From contig PWVN01000073.1 of the NCBI GenBank assembly GCA_003561835.1, forward strand, positions 1 to 15,002: a DNA stretch of 15,002 nt, read 5' to 3'. This DNA is from Syntrophomonadaceae bacterium (GTDB taxonomy: Bacteria; Bacillota; Dethiobacteria; PWVN01). Below the pieces are notes generated by a model, which was given only the letters and a program-made list of their open reading frames with translations, did no database searches and was not told the DNA's origin. Position numbers and translations under genes: made by a program. This document shows, one piece after another, positions 1 through 5,042 of this stretch. Numbering within the stretch: the first letter of the stretch is position 1; the number at the start of each line of letters is the position of its first letter.

Positions 1-1553
1 GCAGCCGCTCCCTGACAGCCCTGGCGGTGGGGCAAAGGACGGAAACCCTGGTTCTGAGCAGCGGCCGCGGGGAGATATTCGACCGTCACGGCCGCTCCCT
101 GACGGGCTCCCACACCTATGACGCCCTGGTGGCCCTGCCGGGCCAGCTCCGGGGCCGGGAGGAAGAGGTGGCGTCGGAGTACCCCTGGGTCCCGGGGGTG
201 GAGCAGCTTACGGGGAATGGAGCCGCCTCCCCCCGGCCCCTGATTTTGGCCGAAGGGGCTGAGAGCCGCTTCCGGGAGGACCAGCCCCTGCCCCCGGGGA
301 TCCTGCGGACGGAAATCACCGTCCGGTACGGGCCGGAGAGGCTGGCGCCCCACGTGGTAGGCTACGCCGACCGCCGGGAAGGCCTGATGGGCATCGAGGC
401 GGCTTACGACGGGGAGCTCAGCCCCCAAAGGCCCGCTTCTCTGGTGGCCCTGGTGGACGGCCGCCGTCGTTTGATTGAGGGGTTGGGGTACCGCTACTGG
501 GTGGACACCCGCGCCGCCAAACCCTACAACGTGCACCTGACCCTGGACCGGGAGATCCAGCAGGTGGTGGAAGCGGTCATGGCCCGGCGGATTATCCGGG
601 GAGCCGTGGTGGTCATGGATCCCTGGAGCGGGGATATCCTGGCCATGGCCAGCCTGCCGGCTTTTGATCAGGCGGACATCGGGGCCCTGTACGCGGATAC
701 CGAAACCGCCGCCGCCCTGCGGGAAGGGTTCCCCTTCCTGAACCGGGCCATCAGCAGCTACCCTCCCGGTTCCACCTTCAAGATGGTGGTGGCCGCCACC
801 TACCTGGATACGGGAAGGGCGGTGGAGGATTTCTCCTACGACTGCCCCGGCTATATCGAGGTGGGCGGGCGCCGGATCCTCTGCGTCCGGGAGCACGGCC
901 GGGTAGGACTGGCGGAGGCCATGGCCCAGTCCTGCAACGGCGCCTTCATCTCCATGGGATGGGAAGTGGGAGGTCAGGCCCTGGTGGGCTATGCCGAGGC
1001 CCTGGGCTTCGGCCGGGAGGCGGGCCTGCCCCTGGAGTGGGAAAGCCCGGGGAACCTGCCCCCGGCCGGGATGGACAGGGGCATATTGGCCCTGGCCAGC
1101 ATGGGGCAGGGGCCGGTAGACGTAACTCCCCTGCAGCTGGCCCGGGCCTATTCCGCCCTGGCCAACGACGGCTACCTGCCCACCCCCCGGTTGGTAGACC
1201 GCATCACCACCCGCACCGGTATGACCATCAAAAAGTCCCCCGCCTACCGGAGCGGCCGGGTCCTGGAGCAGGGTACCCTGACGGCCCTGAAGGAAATCCT
1301 CCATCAGGTTACGACGACGGGAACGGGGAGGGCTGCCGCCTCTCCCCTCTTCGAGGCGGCGGCCAAGACAGGAACGGCGGAGACGGGGCGCTACATCGAC
1401 GGCAGGCGGGAGTACCTTTACTGGATCGCCGGCTTTGCCCCCCGGGAAGCCCCCCGCTTCACCGTGGTGGTCTTCATCGAGAAGGCCCGGGGCAGCGCCT
1501 TCGCCGCCTCCGTCTTCAGGGAAATCCTGGAGAAGATCCTGGGTCAGGCTTGA
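1..1553 (+). CDS. Penicillin-binding protein (class B transpeptidase), 5' truncated by window edge
   Basis: Cross-links peptidoglycan stem peptides on the outer face of the membrane. The reading frame is open to the first complete codon at base 3, so the true start and the expected N-terminal membrane anchor lie outside the window; the GTG at 27 is internal. Numbering from that GTG, the dimerisation-domain signature RGEIFDRHG is at residues 14-22, the catalytic serine motif STFK at 249-252, SCN at 302-304 and KTGT at 447-450, all in family order and spacing. There is no glycosyltransferase region in the visible part, which makes it class B (PBP2/FtsI/PbpA/SpoVD-like). The next gene is sigK, about 200 bases on, but it has its own promoter, so the pairing alone does not prove a sporulation role. 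Which class B subtype this is cannot be decided here. No clear T-tract terminator follows the TGA stop. Confidence 0.93.
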   Translation, partial: SRSLTALAVGQRTETLVLSSGRGEIFDRHGRSLTGSHTYDALVALPGQLRGREEEVASEYPWVPGVEQLTGNGAASPRPLILAEGAESRFREDQPLPPGILRTEITVRYGPERLAPHVVGYADRREGLMGIEAAYDGELSPQRPASLVALVDGRRRLIEGLGYRYWVDTRAAKPYNVHLTLDREIQQVVEAVMARRIIRGAVVVMDPWSGDILAMASLPAFDQADIGALYADTETAAALREGFPFLNRAISSYPPGSTFKMVVAATYLDTGRAVEDFSYDCPGYIEVGGRRILCVREHGRVGLAEAMAQSCNGAFISMGWEVGGQALVGYAEALGFGREAGLPLEWESPGNLPPAGMDRGILALASMGQGPVDVTPLQLARAYSALANDGYLPTPRLVDRITTRTGMTIKKSPAYRSGRVLEQGTLTALKEILHQVTTTGTGRAAASPLFEAAAKTGTAETGRYIDGRREYLYWIAGFAPREAPRFTVVVFIEKARGSAFAASVFREILEKILGQA

Positions 1554-1605
1554 TTTTTTCACTTTCGTTGAGTCGCGAGTATTACGGCATTCACCTCCCC
1601 TTCCC

Positions 1606-1680
1606 CGAAGAGGGCCTTCGCACCATCGTCCTTCGGACTCTACGATATGGGGCTTCCCCCCGGTTTCTTGACCGCCCTCT
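1606..1680. other. Hairpin-rich intergenic segment, possible structured RNA or element remnant
   Basis: The gap between the penicillin-binding protein and sigK holds four short perfect hairpins in 75 bases. They are CGAAG/CTTCG (1606-1610 with 1616-1620), GTCC/GGAC (1628-1631 with 1635-1638), GGGG/CCCC (1649-1652 with 1656-1659) and CGGT/ACCG (1661-1664 with 1671-1674). A longer stem AGAGGGC/GCCCTCT (1609-1615 with 1674-1680) would enclose most of them, but it competes with the first and last. ATCGT/ACGAT (1625-1629 with 1642-1646) competes with the second. No T tract follows on the + strand, so it is not a simple terminator. No coding frame looks convincing. Function and strand are unknown. 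Confidence 0.4.
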
Positions 1681-1704
1681 GTAAATATTTCAGGCCCTTA
1701 CCCG

Positions 1705-1742
1705 CTGGACATGCACAAAGGGAGTAGACCCCTCATAGAATA
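1705..1742 (+). promoter_or_regulatory. Sigma-K/sigma-E type sporulation promoter of sigK with SpoIIID-like box
   Basis: The hexamer-like elements CACA at 1714-1717 and CATAGAATA at 1734-1742 are separated by exactly 16 bases. This fits the Bacillus sigma-K consensus (mACm, 16 bases, CATAnnnTA) with no mismatch. The -10 also fits the sigma-E form (CATAcAnT) with one mismatch. Overlapping the -35 element, CTGGACATGC at 1705-1714 matches the SpoIIID operator consensus WWRGRCAnnY at 9 of 10 positions. In Bacillus, sigK is transcribed first by sigma-E with SpoIIID and then by sigma-K itself, so the arrangement fits known biology. The predicted transcript would start near 1748, almost at the ribosome binding site, which is unusually close. 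Assignment is by motif only. Confidence 0.6.
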
Positions 1743-1757
1743 ATCTTTGGGGGGTGA

Positions 1758-2477
1758 TTGCGCTTGTTGGGCCTATTATCATTTTTGGCCTTGCTGATCA
1801 AGGAGTTAGCCACCTTTACCGCCTATATCAGCAACAACTCCTTTCCCAGGCCCTTGAAGAGAAAGGAGGAGGAGGAATACCTGGCCAGGATGCAGGAGGG
1901 GGACGGCAAGGCCCGCCGCATCCTCATCGAACGGAACCTGCGCCTGGTGGCCCACATGGTCAAGAAATTTGAACAGACCGGGGAAGACCAGGAAGATCTG
2001 ATCTCCATCGGGACCATCGGCCTGATCAAGGCCATCAACACCTTCAACCACAAAAAGGGCACCCGTTTGGCCACCTACGCCGCCCGCTGCATCGAGAACG
2101 AAATCCTGATGCACTTAAGGGCCATCAAGAAGACGAAGAACGACGTGTACTTGCAGGAACCCATCGGCGTGGACAGAGAAGGCAACGAGATCTCCCTGAT
2201 GGATATCCTGGGTTCCGACGCCGACATGGTCCTGGATGAGGTGGAAAGAGGCCTTCTGCAGAGCCGCCTGTACAAGGTGGTGAAAAAACTGAAAAAGCGG
2301 GAATGCACCGTCCTCATGATGCGCTACGGCCTGTCCAGCGGCGTCCGGAAGACCCAGAAGGAAGTTGCCGCCCACCTGGGGATATCCCGCTCCTACGTGT
2401 CCCGGATCGAGAAGAAGGCCGTGCAGAAAATTGCCGGGGAGTTCAAGAAAAGCGAGGATTCCCGGGAGGAAAGCTAG
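1758..2477 (+). CDS. sigK: RNA polymerase sporulation sigma factor SigK (pro-sigma-K), uninterrupted
   Basis: Late mother-cell sigma factor that directs coat and spore-maturation genes. The protein (239 residues) follows Bacillus SigK closely: region 2 with LIERNLRLVAHMVKKFE, EDLISIGTIGLIKAI and ATYAARCIENEILMHLRA, and a region 4 helix-turn-helix near the C-terminus (KEVAAHLGISRSYVSRIEKKA). The first ~22 residues are hydrophobic and align with the Bacillus pro-sequence. By analogy SpoIVFB-type processing would fall just before the tyrosine in TAYISNN (inference). The gene is whole, with no skin-type prophage insertion. The start is one of three TTG codons: 1758 is used here, but the GGGGGGTGA ribosome site at 1749-1757 is better spaced for TTG 1764 or 1767. 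A terminator follows the TAG stop directly. Confidence 0.96.
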   Translation: MRLLGLLSFLALLIKELATFTAYISNNSFPRPLKRKEEEEYLARMQEGDGKARRILIERNLRLVAHMVKKFEQTGEDQEDLISIGTIGLIKAINTFNHKKGTRLATYAARCIENEILMHLRAIKKTKNDVYLQEPIGVDREGNEISLMDILGSDADMVLDEVERGLLQSRLYKVVKKLKKRECTVLMMRYGLSSGVRKTQKEVAAHLGISRSYVSRIEKKAVQKIAGEFKKSEDSREES

Positions 2478-2482
2478 ACAGG

Positions 2483-2503
2483 GCCGCCATTCGGCGGCTT
2501 TTC
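2483..2503 (+). terminator. Rho-independent terminator after sigK
   Basis: A perfect 6-bp stem GCCGCC (2483-2488) with GGCGGC (2493-2498) around the loop ATTC is followed at once by TTTT. It begins 6 bases after the sigK stop, so sigK is probably a single-gene transcript. Confidence 0.85.
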
Positions 2504-2530
2504 TGCTCTATTTCAGTATTTTTATTTTTT

Positions 2531-2564
2531 CTGTTGCCCCCTTTCTGTTGCCCCCTTTCTGTTG
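2531..2564. repeat. Short tandem repeat, 14-bp unit, 2.4 copies
   Basis: The unit CTGTTGCCCCCTTT occurs twice without mismatch (2531-2544 and 2545-2558), and a third copy starts with CTGTTG (2559-2564). It lies in a T-rich stretch between the sigK terminator and the yqeG promoter. It is most simply replication slippage; no function is evident. Confidence 0.85.
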
Positions 2565-2596
2565 ATCGCTTTTTTTCTGTTATCGGGGGCCATATG

Positions 2597-2605
2597 TGGT
2601 ATAAT
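2597..2605 (+). promoter_or_regulatory. Extended -10 promoter for the YqeG-type gene
   Basis: TGGTATAAT contains a perfect TATAAT -10 (2600-2605) with the TG extension one base upstream. The base region 17 bp upstream (CTGTTA, 2577-2582) matches the -35 consensus at only 3 of 6 positions, as is common for extended -10 promoters. Transcription would start near 2612, giving a leader of about 14 bases that consists mostly of the GAGGTGG ribosome site. Confidence 0.7.
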
Positions 2606-2625
2606 ACTAGGCGAGGTGGTTCAAG

Positions 2626-3132
2626 GTGCTGCAAAAGTTTTCTCCCGACCTGGTTCTGGATTCCATCTATGAACTGAATATAAAAAAACTTCAGGATAAC
2701 GGGATCAAGGGGGTCATTACAGACCTGGACAATACTCTGGTGGCCTGGAATGACCAGCAGGTGGAGGAGCCCCTGAAAAATTGGTTTAAAACCCTGAAGG
2801 ATGCGGGCTTTAAGGTTTGCATCCTCTCAAACAACTCTTCCGGCCGGGTGGAGGAATTCGCTGCCCTGGCCGGTGTTCCCGCCGTTTCCAAGGCGGTAAA
2901 ACCCCGCCGGGGCGGCTTCCGCCGGGCCCTGGAGCAGATGGAGTTGGATGCTTCGGAAACGGCAGTCCTGGGCGACCAGCTCTTTACCGACATCCTGGGG
3001 GGGAACCGGACAGGCCTCTTCACCATCCTGGTGACGCCCCTGTCCCAAAACGAGTTTTTTGGCACCCGCCTGGTTCGCCAGGTGGAAAAAATCCTGATCC
3101 GAAAGCTGAAGAAAAAAGGCCTGCTCTACTAG
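2626..3132 (+). CDS. yqeG: YqeG family HAD IIIA-type phosphatase
   Basis: A small HAD-superfamily hydrolase of 168 residues, the usual length for the YqeG family; the physiological substrate of the family is not well established. Motif I is DLDNTL with the nucleophile pair D33 and D35, motif II is ILSNN around S68, K92 sits in AVKPRR, and motif III is LGDQLFTD with D117 and D122. The start is GTG 2626, 6 bases behind GAGGTGG (2613-2619), just downstream of a good -10 element. In Bacillus, yqeG heads a cluster with the GTPase gene yqeH and aroE; here aroE also follows, but yqeH is missing and two small unrecognised genes lie between. The stop codon is inside the loop of its own terminator hairpin. 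Confidence 0.9.
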   Translation: MLQKFSPDLVLDSIYELNIKKLQDNGIKGVITDLDNTLVAWNDQQVEEPLKNWFKTLKDAGFKVCILSNNSSGRVEEFAALAGVPAVSKAVKPRRGGFRRALEQMELDASETAVLGDQLFTDILGGNRTGLFTILVTPLSQNEFFGTRLVRQVEKILIRKLKKKGLLY

Positions 3133-3145
3133 GGCAGGTTTTTTT
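3120..3145 (+). terminator. Rho-independent terminator overlapping the yqeG stop codon
   Basis: CCTGCTC (3120-3126) pairs with GGGCAGG (3132-3138), seven pairs with one G-T wobble, around the loop TACTA, then seven T residues (3139-3145). The last YqeG codons form the left arm and the stop spans the loop. Confidence 0.85.
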
Positions 3146-3183
3146 GCGGGCTTTCTCCCCGGGAAAATTTTGTGAGCCCCACG

Positions 3184-3210
3184 ATAATTTACCTCCGGTC
3201 TGCATAAAAT
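3184..3210 (+). promoter_or_regulatory. Candidate sigma-E-type promoter upstream of two small genes
   Basis: ATA at 3184-3186 and CATAAAAT at 3203-3210 are 16 bases apart. This matches the core of the Bacillus sigma-E consensus (ATA, 16 bases, CATAcAnT) except for one base of the -10. It lies 39 bases past the yqeG terminator, and the small gene start is 38 bases beyond the -10. No sigma-A-like element was seen nearby. Motif match only. Confidence 0.45.
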
Positions 3211-3247
3211 GACGTAAAGGGTAAGTTTCGGCACAGGGGGTGAAGGG

Positions 3248-3394
3248 GTGAGAATCGTGACGGCCTATGTGGGAAGGGTGGCGGGCTTCCGGAAATGGCT
3301 TACAGGGCAGCGGCCGCAAAAGGTGGTCAGCCTGATGAGATACAGGCGGTTGAAGGAGAAGCGGCAGCAAGAGGGGCGCCGCCGGTGCCCTTAA
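3248..3394 (+). CDS. Small basic protein, 48 residues, unrecognised
   Basis: A GTG-started frame of 48 codons. It is preceded by a good ribosome binding site, GGGGGTGA, whose G run (3236-3240) ends 7 bases before the start. The product is strongly basic: about a third of its residues are Arg or Lys, concentrated in the C-terminal half (SLMRYRRLKEKRQQEGRRR), with a short hydrophobic N-terminus (RIVTAYVGRVAGF). It could bind nucleic acid or acidic surfaces, but I recognise no family. A sigma-E-like promoter 38 bases upstream suggests expression in the sporulation mother cell (inference). A different overlapping frame starting at ATG 3295 is open to 3498 but has no ribosome site and an Ala/Gly/Pro-rich composition, so this frame is preferred. 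Confidence 0.5.
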   Translation: MRIVTAYVGRVAGFRKWLTGQRPQKVVSLMRYRRLKEKRQQEGRRRCP

Positions 3395-3415
3395 GCCCGG
3401 CGGGAATGGAATTTC

Positions 3416-3455
3416 TTCCAGGGGGGAAGACTAGGGTCAGCAAACCCTGGGAGGT
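3416..3455 (+). promoter_or_regulatory. Hairpin covering the ribosome binding site of the second small gene
   Basis: TTCCAGGG (3416-3423) pairs with CCCTGGGA (3445-3452), eight pairs with one wobble. The right arm contains the first four bases of the GGGAGGT ribosome site (3449-3455) of the gene starting at 3462. Folding would limit translation until the hairpin is opened. The structure is visible; the regulatory role is inferred. Confidence 0.45.
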
Positions 3456-3461
3456 CGGGCA

Positions 3462-3674
3462 GTGGAACGGGAAGAAAGGGAAATTGCAGAGCAGGTAACC
3501 ATGAGGCACAGGCTGCCCCCCGGTAGGGGCCCCTTGCTGCAGCGGATGCGTTTCCTCTTCGAGGGGGTCAAGGAGGAGCAAGGCCGCCAGGGCAGGGCTC
3601 TGGAGGACATCACTCTCTGCAGGGGCAGGGAAGGCCTGGAAATCGAATTCCTTTTTAAGAAGTTGCCCAAATAA
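3462..3674 (+). CDS. Small hypothetical protein, 70 residues
   Basis: A GTG start 7 bases after GGGAGGT (3449-3454) gives a 70-residue charged protein with no membrane segment: an acidic start (MEREEREIAEQ), a basic middle (RHRLPPGRGPLLQRMRFLF) and a C-terminus LEIEFLFKKLPK. Codon third positions are G/C-rich like the neighbours, supporting a real gene. I recognise no family. It follows the 48-residue gene by 67 bases and ends 18 bases before a terminator, so the two probably form one transcript. An internal ATG at 3501 lacks a good ribosome site. Confidence 0.55.
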   Translation: MEREEREIAEQVTMRHRLPPGRGPLLQRMRFLFEGVKEEQGRQGRALEDITLCRGREGLEIEFLFKKLPK

Positions 3675-3692
3675 GGATTTTAAGAGCGCCAT

Positions 3693-3715
3693 CCCGGGCC
3701 CTGTCCGGGCTTTTT
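3693..3715 (+). terminator. Rho-independent terminator after the small-gene pair
   Basis: CCCGG (3693-3697) pairs with CCGGG (3705-3709) around a 7-base loop, followed by C and five T residues (3711-3715). It closes the unit 3184-3674 and separates it from aroE. Confidence 0.75.
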
Positions 3716-3804
3716 GTATTTCTCCCCCGGGCGGCAGGATATGAGGGTTTTATGGAGAATTCCCTGATTAAGGAAAGCAGCAGTCTGCGTGCGGGAGGTG
3801 CCCA

Positions 3805-4665
3805 ATGGTAAAAATCACTGGAGAAACGAAAATTACAGGCCTTTTTGGATTGCCCGTGGAGCATTCCCTGTCGCCGGCCATCCACAACCGGGCTTTTGCC
3901 ATCCTGGGGTTGAACTACTGCTACCTGCCCTTTCGGGTGGAGGAGGCGGAACTGGAAGGGGCAGTAAAGGCCATCCGCTCCCTGGGCCTGGCCGGGGTCA
4001 ATGTCACTGCCCCCCACAAACAGGCGGTCATCTCCCACCTGGACCAGGTATCCCCTGATGCGATCTTTTTGGAGGCGGTGAACACCATCGTCAACCAGGA
4101 GGGCCGCCTGGTGGGGTACAATACCGATGCCCAGGGTTTCCTGACGGGCATGCAGTACAAGGTGTCCCTGGAGGAAATTTCTGCAGGGAAGGCTCTGGTC
4201 CTGGGGGGAGGCGGGGCAGCCCGGGCCGCCGCAGCCGGGTTGGCCCAGGGGGATATCCCGGCCCTGTCCTTTGCCCTGCGCTCGCCGGAGAAACTGGATT
4301 CCTGGCTGAAGGCCCTGCAGGAGGAGTACCCCCAGTTGGAGGCCCGGGCTCTGCCCCTGGGGGGCAGGGAGTTCAAGGACTGCCTCCGGGAGACCACCCT
4401 CCTCGTCAACACCCTGCCGGCCGGGGAAGAGGAGAGCCGTCAGGAATGGTTCCTGCAGATCCTGGCCCAGGCCCGGCCCCATACCTTTTTCTCCGATGTA
4501 CGCTACCACCCCAAGGAACCACCCTTTATCAAGATGGGCAGGTCCCTGGGCTGCCGGGTGCAAAACGGGCTGCCCATGTTACTGGAACAGGCGGTGCTGA
4601 GCTTTGAACTCTTTACCGGCGTTCAGGCCCCCCGGCAGGCCATGCGGGAAGCCCTGGGGTTGTAG
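3805..4665 (+). CDS. aroE: Shikimate 5-dehydrogenase AroE
   Basis: Catalyses NADPH-dependent reduction of 3-dehydroshikimate to shikimate in the cytoplasm. The protein has 286 residues, near the family norm. Shikimate-binding SLSP is at residues 21-24, the catalytic lysine is K72 in NVTAPHK, and the partner aspartate is D108 in NTDAQG. The glycine-rich nucleotide loop GGGGAAR starts at 134, and the C-terminal GLPMLLEQA supplies the conserved Gln. The family's usual NxTPxGM motif is changed to NTLPAGEE, a mild divergence. The start is ATG 3805, about 5 bases after GGGAGGTG (3793-3800). Two further shikimate genes, aroK and aroQ, lie about 7.5 kb downstream beyond the pilus operon. A terminator upstream and about 380 bases downstream suggest a short transcript, but no clear promoter was found in 3716-3804. 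Confidence 0.95.
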   Translation: MVKITGETKITGLFGLPVEHSLSPAIHNRAFAILGLNYCYLPFRVEEAELEGAVKAIRSLGLAGVNVTAPHKQAVISHLDQVSPDAIFLEAVNTIVNQEGRLVGYNTDAQGFLTGMQYKVSLEEISAGKALVLGGGGAARAAAAGLAQGDIPALSFALRSPEKLDSWLKALQEEYPQLEARALPLGGREFKDCLRETTLLVNTLPAGEEESRQEWFLQILAQARPHTFFSDVRYHPKEPPFIKMGRSLGCRVQNGLPMLLEQAVLSFELFTGVQAPRQAMREALGL

Positions 4666-5042
4666 GAAAGGGTTCGGGGGAAGGGGTTATTTTCTGGGGG
4701 GATGGGAGGGCTTGTCCGGTCAGGGGCTTTTTCCACTCAGGGGCCTTTCCGGACAGGGGAAAAATATCCGGTTTTCACGGCAACCCCCCGCCAGATAGTA
4801 TTTGCGAAAAAAGGAGTTCATAAGGGCCTTAAAGCTTTGTAAAATACAGGACCGGTCAGGGTCCTTTTTTTTGTGGGAAAAAAAGTCAACAAAATGCGGC
4901 TAAATAAAGCAACAGCGCCAACCCCCCGGGCGTTATAAATTACAGGTGGGTAGTTAAGAGATACTAAAAATGCAAGCATATGTAAGGGTTGGCAGATAGG
5001 AACCAAAGAGGCCCCCCGGGGGGAATCGGAGGAGGTAAGGGA
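4666..5042 (+). other. Long intergenic region upstream of the pilus operon with inverted repeat
   Basis: This 377-base gap has no credible gene. It contains a 9-bp inverted repeat, CTTGTCCGG (4711-4719) with CCGGACAGG (4749-4757, two wobble or end pairs included). Its loop and right arm carry two copies of TCAGGGGC (4720-4727 and 4737-4744). A terminator follows at 4849-4872. Then comes an AT-rich stretch containing TATAAA (4934-4939), and a perfect CCCCCCGGGGGG palindrome (5012-5023) just before the pilB ribosome site (5030-5036). A promoter for the pilus operon must lie somewhere here, but no element with both -35 and -10 is convincing. I could not match a known riboswitch. Confidence 0.5.
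4849..4872 (+). terminator. Strong rho-independent terminator between aroE and the pilus operon
   Basis: GGACC (4849-4853) pairs with GGTCC (4860-4864) around a 6-base loop, followed by eight T residues (4865-4872). It is 184 bases after the aroE stop and 171 bases before the pilB start. It could end the aroE transcript or act as an attenuator for a longer pilus leader. Confidence 0.8.

Noticed and set aside
959..1684. Overlapping + strand frame inside the penicillin-binding protein gene
   Set aside because: Low-complexity Gly/Pro/Arg composition and no ribosome site; the transpeptidase motifs are all in the other frame.
1758..2477. Skin-type prophage interruption of sigK
   Set aside because: The gene is continuous with all conserved regions in one frame; no recombinase or attachment duplication is visible.
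3248..3674. The two small genes as one frameshifted gene
   Set aside because: Each has its own well-spaced ribosome binding site, they are in different frames separated by 67 bases, and the second site is in a specific hairpin.
4817..4845. Sigma-A-like pair TTCATA, 17 bases, TAAAAT
   Set aside because: The predicted start would fall inside the terminator hairpin at 4849-4872, so a functional promoter there is unlikely without other evidence.
4666..5042. Cyclic di-GMP riboswitch upstream of pilB
   Set aside because: I looked for the class I core (CACGCACAGGGCAAACC-like and ACGCAAAGCC-like segments) and for class II features and found neither.
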